A DNA stretch of 64,000 bases, taken from assembly GCF_014174405.1 (NCBI RefSeq), contig NZ_JACEGA010000001.1:1300001-1364000 (forward strand). The letters are read 5' to 3'. Source of the stretch: Variimorphobacter saccharofermentans (GTDB lineage: Bacteria > Bacillota > Clostridia > Lachnospirales > Lachnospiraceae). Made by a program: the position numbers and the translations under genes. Below the pieces are notes generated by a model. The model saw only the letters and a program-made list of their open reading frames with translations. It was not told the DNA's origin and did not search any database. Position 1 is the stretch's first letter. The number at the start of each line of letters is the position of its first letter. Shown in pieces: positions 56,601 through 64,000 of the stretch.

Positions 56601-56803
56601 ATGACTTGACCAGTTCACTTAGAATCTATAACGTCAATAATGAGAAGCCCAGCCTGTTTATGCTTCATTCCTATGATATGATTCCGGCCGAGATTGATCT
56701 GCTATTTACTGTTGCAAGAGTTGTGTTTACCAGAAAGACCGGTATCTTCTTTCGGAATCAAAAGGATAAAATGAATTTGCTGGTTGAAGACTGGAAAGTA
56801 TGA
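50699..56803 (+). CDS. Cyclic beta-1,2-glucan synthase-like protein (GT84 plus glycoamylase domain)
   Basis: 2034 aa, the first of two polypeptides that together match the approximately 2,850-aa NdvB/ChvB type. Order: N-terminal membrane helix (about 10-30); helical region (40-410); two membrane helices (about 430-490); GT2/GT84-type transferase with DxD-like LDADTN (about 653), SHDLLES (about 764) and HRWIRGDWQL (QxxRW-like, about 800); membrane helices at 840-890 and 965-1010; a glycoamylase-like domain (about 1370-1540, ADTARAAVLQQMNYAKEVDI and MAHHQGMILVS); a GH94-type N-terminal sandwich (about 1650-1800). It would make linear then cyclic beta-1,2-glucan from UDP-glucose at the membrane. 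Start TTG 50699 with AAGGAGG eight bases upstream. Confidence 0.9.
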   Translation: MLIATEGIAIPIEIIFLLLSIILVCFILILINYRFSNYKKKIQFPMHLAGSGEVVGPKEWEKQMLDLASEHRNVKLMRYSFVLDDYNQAAYKKLNKIRDNISKISTDIISLIPAARWLFDNYQMMYREIKKVRTSGTSYSIIPLLWDKEYRGFPRIYVLAKKMVALSGGHINEENISIMLKAYQKEIPLTDKEIWALPEMLGFCLLESIIEMAEDIIRIINIKSKAEQFVREKLEENQSFHLDEFLKASDAAGNRDFSFHSHVIYLLKSMSFDDVTIQKYMEYHFRSNTSQLKPSTIFLEEGKIEAFLETNIRALITSLREINEIDEEQFFDEYSFLEHILSKDPAGVYSKMDSESRGMYRGVIVKLSMRYRVEEEKIANDCLKLAEEGNEELPYSHHVGTYLIGKGYPILKAIVRSKPLPGNLRRPRNVMGILYFTVLLLFLLTLIGIAYSIYGVRTTPYAVCINILILLAGLPLLTGIAMEITNFIFTRRIVVKKIPSLDYLKEIPDHARTFIVMPVIVSNANQGLEYYNRLQKHYLANRQRNLYFALLLDYADSSELERPEDKLIEKALVERVNELNDLYPSEPKRFALFIRHRKWNPSENCYMGWERKRGKLEEFNNLLNGMKKEKTSFSTILCDEKLLRTFRYVITLDADTNLIRDNASKLVGLIDHPLNHPVLDPDSKKLKEGYVIIQPSVRNHIVGKTGSRFAEIFGGQSGLAHYSTVISDIYQDIFNEGIYIGKGIYDIKAFHTLLHNAIPENRVLSHDLLESCYARTAFSSYANVMDTFPSSVISFAKREHRWIRGDWQLFPWLFHGKDSEGRVLSALSRWKIFDNLRRSMVPLSKILFILINLVILPNAFYLWIPFVFFSDIFNTLVFLIAIMIQKLVRPKLALVYRDIGKELRAMIQRAFIEFIITPYRAYIAIDAMVRTLYRLYFSKKNLLRWNTAEMVDSSISNTKKGYFITMWSSLIPPILLLAICCFVNLNTMGIIITILISFLWLFAYYFAFQISQPKEENERRASLEERELLLDTAYRTWKFFNEFSTKENNWLCPDNYQMSLVERVSYKTSPTNMGLQFLSILSARDFGFLTVSSCVALTENLMDTVQKLPKWKGHLYNWYHIKSLEVLNPSYISTVDSGNFFGHVLTLKNGLIDLLDQPIYTDNMISELNRKIRVYNGEIQKAEMQKQVMLRELKGQYDTIGDLIKDISESYEMLKREEDATHKNEKQDLLQSMEELLEEAKNFSMDGIKFRDYPTLRSAKENKIANSLMTRIQELCLKIDCMLANVDFRFLFNENRMMFHIGYHVSSNVMDTGCYDLMASESALTSFLAVAKGEVPVRHWQKLGRPLTMIKGIPCFVSWSGTMFEYLMPNLVMKEYEGSVYADTARAAVLQQMNYAKEVDIPWGISESQYYRFDLNANYQYKAFGVPKLRLQPVRRNSLVVTPYATMLALDYASRECYSNLKTLSSLGMYGEYGFYEAIDYNHPDSVEMTPYCIVKSYMAHHQGMILVSINNYLNQGIMRRRFHSEAIIKAAEVLLEEKRHSYLVSLAKRGYTIKIGRILFKEEEYSNRYINGVAPKIPVVNYLSNNQYSMMITSDGDGFSIYKKWMLYRWRADQYANTGNYIYIKDKNQNRVWSTTYHPTRTEPKEYHVVFSPHKAEFKRVDGDVSTHTTVSLSPDHNMEIRKVTLTNNGNETKEFEVTSYLEVVCDTHLAEISHPAFNKLFIESEYLEEHSIFLSKRRGSKGIGSPYIMHMVKSNRKPTRKLEYENDRFKFIGRNHSPEDPQVVMDSISLSNQAGFCNDPIMSIRMHASLKPGEAASIAFITGVCNNREEAIQIGEELSMEYRIDDLIEKFRLQTDIELKYLEISRPQLNAFQDLISPLFYPSRYYRGPQENIRRNSKNQSFLWRFGVSGDNPIMLLKVESLEDAGVIKDVLKAFEYMKINQLAVDLIILSDAKHGYMQELDNLVNDLTSSLRIYNVNNEKPSLFMLHSYDMIPAEIDLLFTVARVVFTRKTGIFFRNQKDKMNLLVEDWKV

Positions 56804-56817
56804 AAGGAGGTATTCGA

Positions 56818-59250
56818 TTGGAGAATGGAAATACAGTAATTTCAAATAAAGCATCGGAGCAAAAGCTGGAGTTCTTCAATGGCTTCGGAGGATTTACTTC
56901 CGATGGTAACGAATATGAGATTATATTGAATGAGAACAATAAACCTCCCGTACCATGGATTAATGTTATTGCGAATAAAACCTTCGGCTTCTTTGTGTCA
57001 GAGACTGGAGCGGGTTTTACCTGGGCATATAATAGCAGAGAGTATAAGATCACACCTTGGTCAAATGATCCGGTATGTGACAGAGCCTCGGAGGCAATCT
57101 ATATATTTGATGAAATAACCGGAGAAATAATCACTCCAATATCTCTCGGCAAATCACATCGGGGAACCTATAAGGTTCTCCATGGATTTGGCTATTCTAC
57201 ATTTCTTCATGAGGAGCAGGAGCTGGAACAGGAATTAACTGTGATGACACCTCTTAAGGAACCGGTCAAGCTATGGAATCTGCAGCTGACCAATCATTCA
57301 GACAGAGTGAAATATTTATCACTTACTTACTATACGGAATGGGTATTGGGAACACAGAGGGAACATACAAACCCATATATTCTGACCAATTATAACAATG
57401 AACATGAGTATTTAAGTGCCCAGAATATTTATACCTTTCATTTCCATGAAGCTCAGGCCTTTATGTTCAGTAGTGAGATGATCAAAGGCTACACCGGTGA
57501 CCGTCAGGAGTTTCTCGGTTTGAAGGGCTCAGTCGCAGAGCCCTGTGGACTGGACAAGAAGCTTTCGAACCGTACAGGCGTTTGCTATGATCCCTGCGGA
57601 GCAATTCAGGTATCTGTCGCCATTAATCCAGGAGAAAGAAAACAGGTGCTATTTGGATTAGGCATAAGCAGTAGTATGGATAAAATTCGGGATATGTGCG
57701 TTAAATATAGGAATATTACGAACTTCGACCTGGAACGTAATAAGGTAGCGGAATATTGGGATAAAACCTTGGGAGTAATAAGGGTGAAAACAAAGGATAA
57801 AGCAGTAGATTACATGGTGAACGGATGGCTTTTGTACCAGACCATATCCTGCCGAATCAATGCAAGAGCAGCATTTTACCAGTGTGGTGGTGCTTATGGA
57901 TTTCGAGACCAGTTACAGGATACCCTTTCTCTTGTATTTACGGAACCGAATGCCTTGCGGAATCAGATTCTGATTGCTTGCAGCAGGCAATTTGAAGAGG
58001 GAGATGTTCAACATTGGTGGCATCCTCCAATGGGTGTCGGAGTACGTACAAGAATTTCAGATGACTTATTATGGCTGCCCTATGCCACAGCAGAATATAT
58101 TCGCAGTACTGGAGATTATACGATATTGAATGAGAAGGTACCCTATATCAAAGGGCCAATACTGGAAGCACATCAGCATGAGATCATGTTCACTCCCGAG
58201 ATTTCCGAGCTCTCTGAAAATGTATATGAGCATTGTAAAAAGACAATACAAATCACAAAGCTTGGAATGCATGGACTTCCATTAATGGGAGGAGGAGACT
58301 GGAATGATGGTATGAATGAGGTGGGGAAGGAGGGAATTGGAGAGAGCGTATGGTTAGCTTGGTTTTTCTATTCGATGCTTGGTGATTTTATTCCGATATG
58401 TCATTATGTAGGCGACAGGGAATATGCCGAAGAGTTAGAGAATAAGAGAAAAAGGCTGATTAAAAGCATTGAGGAGCATACCTGGGATGGCGATTGGTAC
58501 CTAAGAGCCTTTTATGACAATGGTGCAAAGATTGGTTCTAAAGAAAGCGATGAATGCAAGATTGATTCCATCAGTCAATCCTGGAGTGTGATTTCAAAGG
58601 GGGCTGCAAAGGAGAGAGCGTTAACCGCCATGAAGTCCGCCTGGAGATATTTAGTCAGGGAAGAAGAATCCATGTCCTTGTTGTTAACTCCAGCATTTGA
58701 CAAGACCATCAATAATCCTGGGTATATAAAAAACTATATCCCTGGAATAAGAGAGAACGGTGGCCAGTATACACATGCAGCAGTATGGCTTGCTATTGCT
58801 ACTGCAATGATTGGTGATTATAGCATGGCATATACTCTATTTACCATGTTGAATCCCATTCATATTACAAAGAATAAACGGGATGCATTAAGGTACGAGA
58901 AAGAGCCCTATGTAATGATTGCAGATATCTCATTAAGTCCACCCTATACAGGTAGAGGTGGATGGAGCTGGTATACCGGCTCTGCTGGATGGATGTATCA
59001 GGGCCTTGTAAAATGGTTTTTAGGAATCCGCAAGGAAGCGGAGTATTTAATTATTGACCCGGCTACACCCAAGGAATTTGGGGAGTATTCCATCCAATAC
59101 AGGTACGGGACTGCAATCTATAATATCCGGATTGAAGGCAGAAGCAAAGGGGTATTAAAAACCGAGGAGTTGCTTCTTGACGGCAGTAAAATAATCGGAA
59201 ATAGGATACCTCTGATCGATGATGGTAAGGTACATGAGGTTATTGTATAG
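56818..59250 (+). CDS. GH94 family glucan phosphorylase or chain-length domain
   Basis: About 810 aa. It begins FFNGFGGFTSDGNEYEIIL, with a beta-sandwich domain (about 1-280), then an (alpha/alpha)6 catalytic domain with FRDQLQDTLSLVF, HQHEIM and GGGDWNDGMNEVG (catalytic Asp), and GGQYTHAAVW (phosphate site). It corresponds to the C-terminal GH94 part of NdvB, which sets chain length by phosphorolysis, or to free 1,2-beta-oligoglucan phosphorylase. The start is TTG 56818 because AAGGAGG lies at 56804-56810; the ATG at 56800 overlapping the upstream stop lacks a site. The proteins are coupled but separate. No signal peptide. Confidence 0.92.
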   Translation: MENGNTVISNKASEQKLEFFNGFGGFTSDGNEYEIILNENNKPPVPWINVIANKTFGFFVSETGAGFTWAYNSREYKITPWSNDPVCDRASEAIYIFDEITGEIITPISLGKSHRGTYKVLHGFGYSTFLHEEQELEQELTVMTPLKEPVKLWNLQLTNHSDRVKYLSLTYYTEWVLGTQREHTNPYILTNYNNEHEYLSAQNIYTFHFHEAQAFMFSSEMIKGYTGDRQEFLGLKGSVAEPCGLDKKLSNRTGVCYDPCGAIQVSVAINPGERKQVLFGLGISSSMDKIRDMCVKYRNITNFDLERNKVAEYWDKTLGVIRVKTKDKAVDYMVNGWLLYQTISCRINARAAFYQCGGAYGFRDQLQDTLSLVFTEPNALRNQILIACSRQFEEGDVQHWWHPPMGVGVRTRISDDLLWLPYATAEYIRSTGDYTILNEKVPYIKGPILEAHQHEIMFTPEISELSENVYEHCKKTIQITKLGMHGLPLMGGGDWNDGMNEVGKEGIGESVWLAWFFYSMLGDFIPICHYVGDREYAEELENKRKRLIKSIEEHTWDGDWYLRAFYDNGAKIGSKESDECKIDSISQSWSVISKGAAKERALTAMKSAWRYLVREEESMSLLLTPAFDKTINNPGYIKNYIPGIRENGGQYTHAAVWLAIATAMIGDYSMAYTLFTMLNPIHITKNKRDALRYEKEPYVMIADISLSPPYTGRGGWSWYTGSAGWMYQGLVKWFLGIRKEAEYLIIDPATPKEFGEYSIQYRYGTAIYNIRIEGRSKGVLKTEELLLDGSKIIGNRIPLIDDGKVHEVIV

Positions 59251-59543
59251 TTAATTCTCCTTAAAGTATACACTCCTAAAGCAACCAATAAAACCGGTCT
59301 ATCTCCCGCATTTTTAATCTGGACCATCGGTTTTAAATTCTCAACAGAATTTGAACCATAGATTAGCTTAAAAGATGCGGTGATGATCGGTTTTTCTATT
59401 ATTTGAATGAACTTTGGAAAGCCTATCTGATCCATATTATCTATAACCACATCTTCAAAGCTGGGATATGCTGACATATCAATCAGACCATCAATTTCGT
59501 TGGTCTGGCCGAATGCGTTAACGGAATGGTAAATTGGTAACAT
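59251..59543 (-). pseudogene. Possible protein-coding remnant, unknown
   Basis: An open frame on the minus strand from ATG 59543 to about 59251, with reasonable codon use (MLPIYHSVNAFGQTNEIDGL, DMDQIGFPKFIQ-like core NMDQIGFPKFIQIIEKPIIT, PVLLVALGVYTLRR), runs on antisense into the GH94 gene end, where it stops at 59118. No ribosome site is seen and no family is recognised. It could be the remains of a gene whose end was lost, or a chance frame. The surrounding 59251-59688 gap otherwise holds nothing. Confidence 0.3.
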
Positions 59544-59688
59544 TTTGAAGTTTAGTGATTGATTCTTGTAAAAAAAGCAGATAATATAATCACGAAATAC
59601 AAAATTTGTTTAGTAATGTAATTATATGTAGAACCATAACGTAACCAATCGTGTTATCTTTGACTTGGAAGGAGATATATTCATTATT

Positions 59689-61194
59689 ATGAAGTTAAAA
59701 AATTTGCTTGAATATCAGGATATTGTAATTCAATGCCATGATAACCCAGATGCCGATACGGTTGCATCTGCATTTGGTGTATATCGCTATCTGAGAGCTC
59801 ATAATAAGAAGCCTAGGATTGTATATTCCGGTAGCCTGCAGATAACAAAAAGCAACCTTATCCTTATGATCAAGGAATTGGAGATACCGATTGAACATGT
59901 TAAAGAGCTCAATAACCCAGAAATGCTGGTAACCGTGGATTGTCAATATGGAGAAGGAAATGTCACTTTATTTCCTGCAAGGAATATAGCAATTATTGAC
60001 CATCATGAATACTGTGGAGCTTCTTCGGTTATGAAGGAGATTCGTACATTTTATGCAAGCTGTGCAACAGTAGTTTATGTAATGTTGACCAATGAGAACT
60101 TTCCAATTAATTCCGATATCAAACTTGCTACAGCATTATATTACGGACTTTATATGGACAGCAATTGCTTTCGGGAAATGAAACATCCATTAGATATGGA
60201 CTTAATCGAAGACTTAAAAGTGGATGAAGATTTAATGGAACGTTTGAAGAATACTAATTTTACACTTGATGAACTCGAAATTGCCGGTACTGCACTATTA
60301 CGATATATTTATGATAAGACAAAGCGTTTTGCCATTGTACGATCCAATCCCTGTGATCCTAATATTATGGGTCTGATTAGTGACCTGGTGTTGCAGGTGG
60401 ATTGCATCGATTGCTGCGTTGTATATTGTGAAATGGATGGCAACATAAAATTATCCGTTCGTAGCTGCTTAAGAGTAGCAAAAGCAAATGAAATTGCCAA
60501 TTATCTTACAGAAGGAATTGGCAATGGAGGAGGTAATCATAAAAAGGCCGGTGGTTTTATAAAAGGAAAAAAATTCTATCAGCAGTATCAATCCGTAGGC
60601 ATTGAGAATTATCTGATGAATCGGTTTTCAGATTATTTCAGTAGCTACGATGTTATTGATACCAATAAAGACGAGCTAGATGTTCAGTATATGCAAATGT
60701 ATATTAAGAATTCGTTACCCTTCGGTTATGTAAAAACTACTAACATGGAAGTGGAGGGTACTGAGCTGATCATCCGAACCCTTGAGGGAGATGTAACGGT
60801 GTGTGCTTCTGATGATTTGTACATAATGATTGGTGTAGGTGGTGAGGTATATCCTGTTTCAGAGGAAATACTTTATCAGGGATATATACTGGAGGAAGAG
60901 CCGTTTTATATTGAAATGGAATATACGCCAAAGGCTAAAAACCGTTACACAGGAAAATCTAAGGATTTATTGAAATATGCAAAACGCTGCATATCAACCG
61001 GGCAATCCATCATCTATGCCAAGCAGTTGAAAAAGACCACAAAGGTATTCTCAAAATGGAACTATGAGAATTACATGCTTGGAAAACCAAATGACTATAT
61101 TGCCTGCCGTTATGATGATCATCAGGACATCTATATCATTAATCAGTCTGTTTTTCATACCAGGTATCGCAAGATTGATACCATCCTTGTATAA
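59689..61194 (+). CDS. DHH-family phosphoesterase (NrnA-like) with C-terminal extension
   Basis: About 501 aa. DHH domain motifs: HDNPDADTVASA (cf. DHxxxDGD), VDCQYGEGN, and IDHHEYCG (DHH), and DHHA1-like end GNGGGNHKKAGG. The family cleaves short oligoribonucleotides or cyclic dinucleotide products. Residues about 325-501 form an additional domain of unknown role, absent from standard 320-aa NrnA (mostly strands, with ending YDDHQDIYIINQSVFHTR). AAGGAG is 14 bases before the ATG, so the start is acceptable but not certain; a TTG at 59665 is upstream. Confidence 0.85.
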   Translation: MKLKNLLEYQDIVIQCHDNPDADTVASAFGVYRYLRAHNKKPRIVYSGSLQITKSNLILMIKELEIPIEHVKELNNPEMLVTVDCQYGEGNVTLFPARNIAIIDHHEYCGASSVMKEIRTFYASCATVVYVMLTNENFPINSDIKLATALYYGLYMDSNCFREMKHPLDMDLIEDLKVDEDLMERLKNTNFTLDELEIAGTALLRYIYDKTKRFAIVRSNPCDPNIMGLISDLVLQVDCIDCCVVYCEMDGNIKLSVRSCLRVAKANEIANYLTEGIGNGGGNHKKAGGFIKGKKFYQQYQSVGIENYLMNRFSDYFSSYDVIDTNKDELDVQYMQMYIKNSLPFGYVKTTNMEVEGTELIIRTLEGDVTVCASDDLYIMIGVGGEVYPVSEEILYQGYILEEEPFYIEMEYTPKAKNRYTGKSKDLLKYAKRCISTGQSIIYAKQLKKTTKVFSKWNYENYMLGKPNDYIACRYDDHQDIYIINQSVFHTRYRKIDTILV

Positions 61195-61380
61195 ATAAAG
61201 TGTGCTTCTCATATATGTGGTTCTCCCATCTGGGTACCCTGTTAGGCTAGTAGATATCCAGTAATTTAATAATGAAGGAGAGTAAGATTTCATCTATACT
61301 TAAGCTAGATACATAACCTTAAGTAGAGACCGTTCCACCGTTGGTTGGAAGGCTTTGTTGAACAATGGGAGGGCCCCTAT

Positions 61381-63258
61381 ATGAAAAAAAGAAGTAAGAT
61401 TTTTGTATTGTTAATTCTATTTCTATCCACAACACTTATAGGTAGAGCTATAGATAAGGCGAAGGCAGCTTCAATAACAATCAGTAAAAAAGCCATTACC
61501 CTTCATGCAGGATCCTATCAGACATTGCGGATATCAGGAACGAAAAAGAAGGTTACGTGGTCTTCGAGTAAAAAAAGCGTTGCTACGGTATCCTCATCAG
61601 GTAAAGTAACTGCCAAAGCGAAAGGGACAGCGAAGATTACAGCGACTGTTGCGGGTAAGAAGCTGACCTGTACCGTTACTGTTTTGCCGCCGATAAAGAT
61701 TAGCAGTACATCTGCCACACTTTATATTGGAGATTCTAAGACGCTAAAGATAACAGGAACCACAAAGAAGGTTACGTGGTCTTCGAGCAAAAAAAGTGTT
61801 GCTACGGTATCCTCGTCAGGTAAAGTAACTGCAAAAGCAGCAGGAACGGCGACAATAACGGCCAAGGTTGCCGGTAAGGTCCGTACCTGTAAAATTACCG
61901 TTAAGACTCCGATTAAAATCAGCGCGAGTTCAGCCTCATTATATGTGGGTGATAGTAAAACCGTCAAGATTACGGGAACCAGTAGTAAAGTAACATGGTC
62001 CTCGAGTAAGACATCGGTTGCAACAGTAAATTCTTCTGGTAAGATTACAGCAAAGAGCCCCGGAACTGCCACGATTACGGCTTCCGTAGATGGAAAGAAG
62101 CTTACTTGTAAGGTTACTGTAAAGGCAGTAGTTACGCCTACTCCGACGGTAAAACCAACGCCTACCGTTTCTCCTGCACCTATAAAGAATACCACTTCAC
62201 CTACTAAGAAAATAGTTGGTTATTATGCGGCCTGGGCTAGATATTCTGGATATACTCCTGATAAAATAGATGCAAAAAAACTGACACATATTAATTACGC
62301 ATTTGCCAATATTGGAAGCGACTTAAAAATTAAACTGGGTTATCCGGACATAGATGAAGCCAATATAAAGCAGTTAATCAAGTTGAAGCAATCCAATCCC
62401 AGCCTCAAATTATTAATTGCTATAGGAGGCTGGACCTGGTCCGGACGCTTCTCCGATGTGGCATTGACGATGGAGTCCAGAAACACTTTTGCCGAAAGCT
62501 GCCTGGAATTTATATTAAAATACGGATTTGACGGTATTGACCTCGACTGGGAATATCCAGTAAGCGGAGGATTAGAAACGAATACCAGAAGACCGGAGGA
62601 TAAGAAGAATTTTACGCTTTTGATGAAAATCTTACGGGAAAAGCTGGATGCACAGGGGAAAAAAGATGGAAAGCAATATGTTTTGTCATTCGCAGGAGCT
62701 TTAGGAAGCTGGTATATTAATAATATCGAAGCGTCTGAATTAAGCAAGTATGTTAATTATGTGAATGTTATGTCATATGACCTTCATGGACCCTGGGAGC
62801 AGTACACGGGTTATAATGCCCCGCTATTTAATGACAGTGGCTCTGCTTACATAAAGAATAGTGTGGATGTAGGAATTCGCGCCTGGCTTCAGGCTGGATT
62901 CCCGAAGAGTCAGATTGTGATGGGAATTCCTTTCTACGGATATATATATCAGGCTGTCGCTGATGTAAATAATGGATTAGGGCAAACATATTCAGGTGGA
63001 GCGTCTATCAATTATGCAAATATAGTAGGAAATTATTTGAACAACATAAGCTTCAGGAAATATTTTGATCAAAAGGCCATGGTGCCATATATGTTTAATG
63101 GCTCTACCTTTATTACTTATGAGGATGAGCAGTCAATAACGGCAAAATCGAAGTATGTAAAAGAGAATGATCTAAGTGGTGTTATGATATGGGAGCTCAG
63201 TCAGGATCCCAATGAAGTATTATTGGACGCAATTTATAGTAGCTTGATTTTGAAGTAA
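61381..63258 (+). CDS. Secreted GH18 chitinase with three bacterial Ig-like (BIG2) repeats
   Basis: About 625 aa. A signal peptide (KKRSKIFVLLILFLSTTLIG, cut near AKA-AS at about 29) is followed by three BIG2 domains (about 30-105, 106-178, 179-251), a Pro/Thr linker (VVTPTPTVKPTPTVSPAP) and a GH18 barrel (about 277-625) with KLLIAIGGWTWSGRFSD and the catalytic DGIDLDWEYP (DxxDxDxE), plus MSYDLHGPW. It should hydrolyse chitin or related GlcNAc polymers outside the cell; BIG2 domains may bind carbohydrate or the cell wall. Start 61381 has GGGAGG eight bases upstream. The first two repeats are nearly identical at DNA level. Confidence 0.95.
   Translation: MKKRSKIFVLLILFLSTTLIGRAIDKAKAASITISKKAITLHAGSYQTLRISGTKKKVTWSSSKKSVATVSSSGKVTAKAKGTAKITATVAGKKLTCTVTVLPPIKISSTSATLYIGDSKTLKITGTTKKVTWSSSKKSVATVSSSGKVTAKAAGTATITAKVAGKVRTCKITVKTPIKISASSASLYVGDSKTVKITGTSSKVTWSSSKTSVATVNSSGKITAKSPGTATITASVDGKKLTCKVTVKAVVTPTPTVKPTPTVSPAPIKNTTSPTKKIVGYYAAWARYSGYTPDKIDAKKLTHINYAFANIGSDLKIKLGYPDIDEANIKQLIKLKQSNPSLKLLIAIGGWTWSGRFSDVALTMESRNTFAESCLEFILKYGFDGIDLDWEYPVSGGLETNTRRPEDKKNFTLLMKILREKLDAQGKKDGKQYVLSFAGALGSWYINNIEASELSKYVNYVNVMSYDLHGPWEQYTGYNAPLFNDSGSAYIKNSVDVGIRAWLQAGFPKSQIVMGIPFYGYIYQAVADVNNGLGQTYSGGASINYANIVGNYLNNISFRKYFDQKAMVPYMFNGSTFITYEDEQSITAKSKYVKENDLSGVMIWELSQDPNEVLLDAIYSSLILK
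61546..61833 (+). repeat. Near-identical DNA segments in BIG2 repeats 1 and 2
   Basis: About 68 bp starting AAGAAGGTTACGTGG at 61546 recur at 61765 (219 bp later, 73 codons) with only a few third-position changes, showing recent duplication or gene conversion between repeats. Repeat 3 is more diverged. Confidence 0.8.
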
Positions 63259-63352
63259 CACTATGATACACTTAATTCAATTAGTTCGACATAATGGTTT
63301 ATGAATGTAAGCTTACATGTATCATATTTTATCAAAATTACAACATAGAATA

Positions 63353-63373
63353 GTATACTTGACTAAAGTATAC
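63353..63373 (+). promoter_or_regulatory. Palindrome upstream of the MATE gene
   Basis: GTATACTT (63353-63360), GACTA, AAGTATAC (63366-63373) is a perfect 8-bp inverted repeat; its middle contains TTGACT. A further 12-bp palindrome TGTAAGCTTACA is at 63306-63317. A regulator binding site is possible but no matching regulator gene is visible. Confidence 0.4.
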
Positions 63374-63417
63374 GGGGACAGCCTGCTAATTTTAGAAGGA
63401 AGTCCCCCTTTTCTTTA
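63374..63417 (+). terminator. Terminator after the chitinase
   Basis: GGGGAC (63374-63379) pairs with GTCCCC (63402-63407), followed by CTTTTCTTT. Confidence 0.65.
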
Positions 63418-63465
63418 ATTTAACATAAAGTTAAAAAATGTAAGAATAAATATAGGGGTAATTGG

Positions 63466-64000
63466 ATGTTTACAAGGAAAGATTTAATAAAACTAATAAT
63501 TCCATTGATTATTGAACAGGTACTAGCGGTTACTGTAGGTATGGCCGATAGCATGATGGTAGCCAGAGTCGGAGAAACAGCAGTATCTGGGGTATCCCTA
63601 GTTGATTCTTTAAATGTATTATTAATCGGCTTATTTAGTGCCTTAGCCACGGGCGGTGCTGTCGTTTCGTCCCAGTATTTAGGTCATAAGGATGAGGATA
63701 ATGCCTGTGTTGCCGGCGAACAGCTGATTGCGATTACCTTTATGATCTCTCTGGTACTAATGGTTCTTACCTTTGCGTTGGGTAAATATGCACTCATTCT
63801 TTTGTTTGGAGATGTTGAGACCGCAGTAATGGCCAATGCCAGAATCTATTTGTTCTATTCTGCTATGTCGTATCCTTTCATTGCGGTCTATAATGCATGT
63901 GCAGCATTATTCCGGTCCATGGGTAATTCTAAAATATCAATGATTACTTCCGCTATTATGAACTTAATAAATATTATCGGAAATGCTATTTTAATCTTTG
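63466..64000 (+). CDS. MATE-family efflux transporter (3' end outside window)
   Basis: The frame is open from ATG 63466 to the window end without a stop (178 codons). It begins FTRKDLIKLIIPLIIEQVLA and has VGMADSMMVARVG, then SALATGGAVVSSQYLGHKD, and further helices, matching the first half of MATE multidrug/sodium antiporters. Weak ribosome site (GGGGTAATTGG). Substrate is unknown. Confidence 0.9.
   Translation, partial: MFTRKDLIKLIIPLIIEQVLAVTVGMADSMMVARVGETAVSGVSLVDSLNVLLIGLFSALATGGAVVSSQYLGHKDEDNACVAGEQLIAITFMISLVLMVLTFALGKYALILLFGDVETAVMANARIYLFYSAMSYPFIAVYNACAALFRSMGNSKISMITSAIMNLINIIGNAILIF

Noticed and set aside
61722-62195. Minus-strand 157-aa frame
   Set aside because: Antisense of the BIG2 repeats of the chitinase; low-complexity Val/Leu composition and no ribosome site.
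1-64000. tRNA, rRNA and CRISPR arrays
   Set aside because: I saw no rRNA stretch, no convincing tRNA with TTCGANNC arm context, and no regular repeat-spacer array.

Overview
The window looks like a chromosomal segment of a spore-forming, polysaccharide-degrading Lachnospiraceae (Clostridia), similar in style to Lachnoclostridium. The reasons are low G+C, strong AGGAGG-type ribosome binding sites with frequent TTG/GTG starts, a complete spoIIIA sporulation operon, a Phe T-box before pheST, GH5/GH18/GH94 carbohydrate enzymes and a Gram-positive style Asp23-nusB-xseAB-ispA-dxs-tlyA-nadK-argR housekeeping run. The species is an inference; no rRNA, tRNA or CRISPR was seen.

Layout. 1-4.6 kb: an AraC regulator (5' end outside the window) and a four-gene sugar operon made of two sugar-phosphate isomerase-like TIM barrels alternating with two Gfo/Idh/MocA oxidoreductases. 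4.7-8.3 kb: a GntR(YtrA-type)-ABC ATPase-permease operon with a consensus promoter and a perfect palindromic operator. 8.5-15.3 kb: queA, a convergent FAD-dependent dehydrogenase, and T-box-controlled pheS-pheT. 15.3-20.2 kb: accessory genes (GNAT, a MITE-like inverted-repeat element, a CPBP protease, an LspA-like protein, an MscL with an added zinc ribbon, an intracellular GH5, and an XRE regulator/membrane protein pair). 20.5-24 kb: yqeG, aroK, aroQ, an M24 peptidase and efp, then a hicB remnant and aroE on the other strand. 25.3-30.8 kb: spoIIIAA-AH. 31-38.4 kb: Asp23-like gene, nusB, xseA, xseB, ispA, dxs, tlyA, nadK, argR. 38.7 kb: yebC.

39.6-45.3 kb is the most accessory-looking block: a 5'-truncated nonribosomal peptide synthetase (half an adenylation domain plus a carrier domain), an ABC exporter, an Sfp-type phosphopantetheinyl transferase, an unrecognised 512-aa protein with a C39/BtrH-like C-terminal pattern, and a 68-aa protein. 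A 148-bp hairpin element with a 15-16 bp flanking duplication has inserted between the NRPS remnant and the exporter. I read this as a decaying or remodelled peptide-biosynthesis cluster.

45.3-64 kb: a ferredoxin-type aldo/keto reductase, a SEC-C methionine aminopeptidase broken by a one-base frameshift, an AraC regulator, a 0.8-kb gene-poor leader region, an MFS transporter, a two-polypeptide cyclic beta-1,2-glucan synthase-like system (2034 aa GT84/glycoamylase protein plus 811 aa GH94 protein), a DHH phosphoesterase, a secreted three-Ig-domain GH18 chitinase, and a MATE exporter cut by the window end. The strongest candidates for new biology are the NRPS-remnant cluster with its unknown 512-aa protein, the two MITE-like elements, and the split Gram-positive glucan synthase with its MFS partner.
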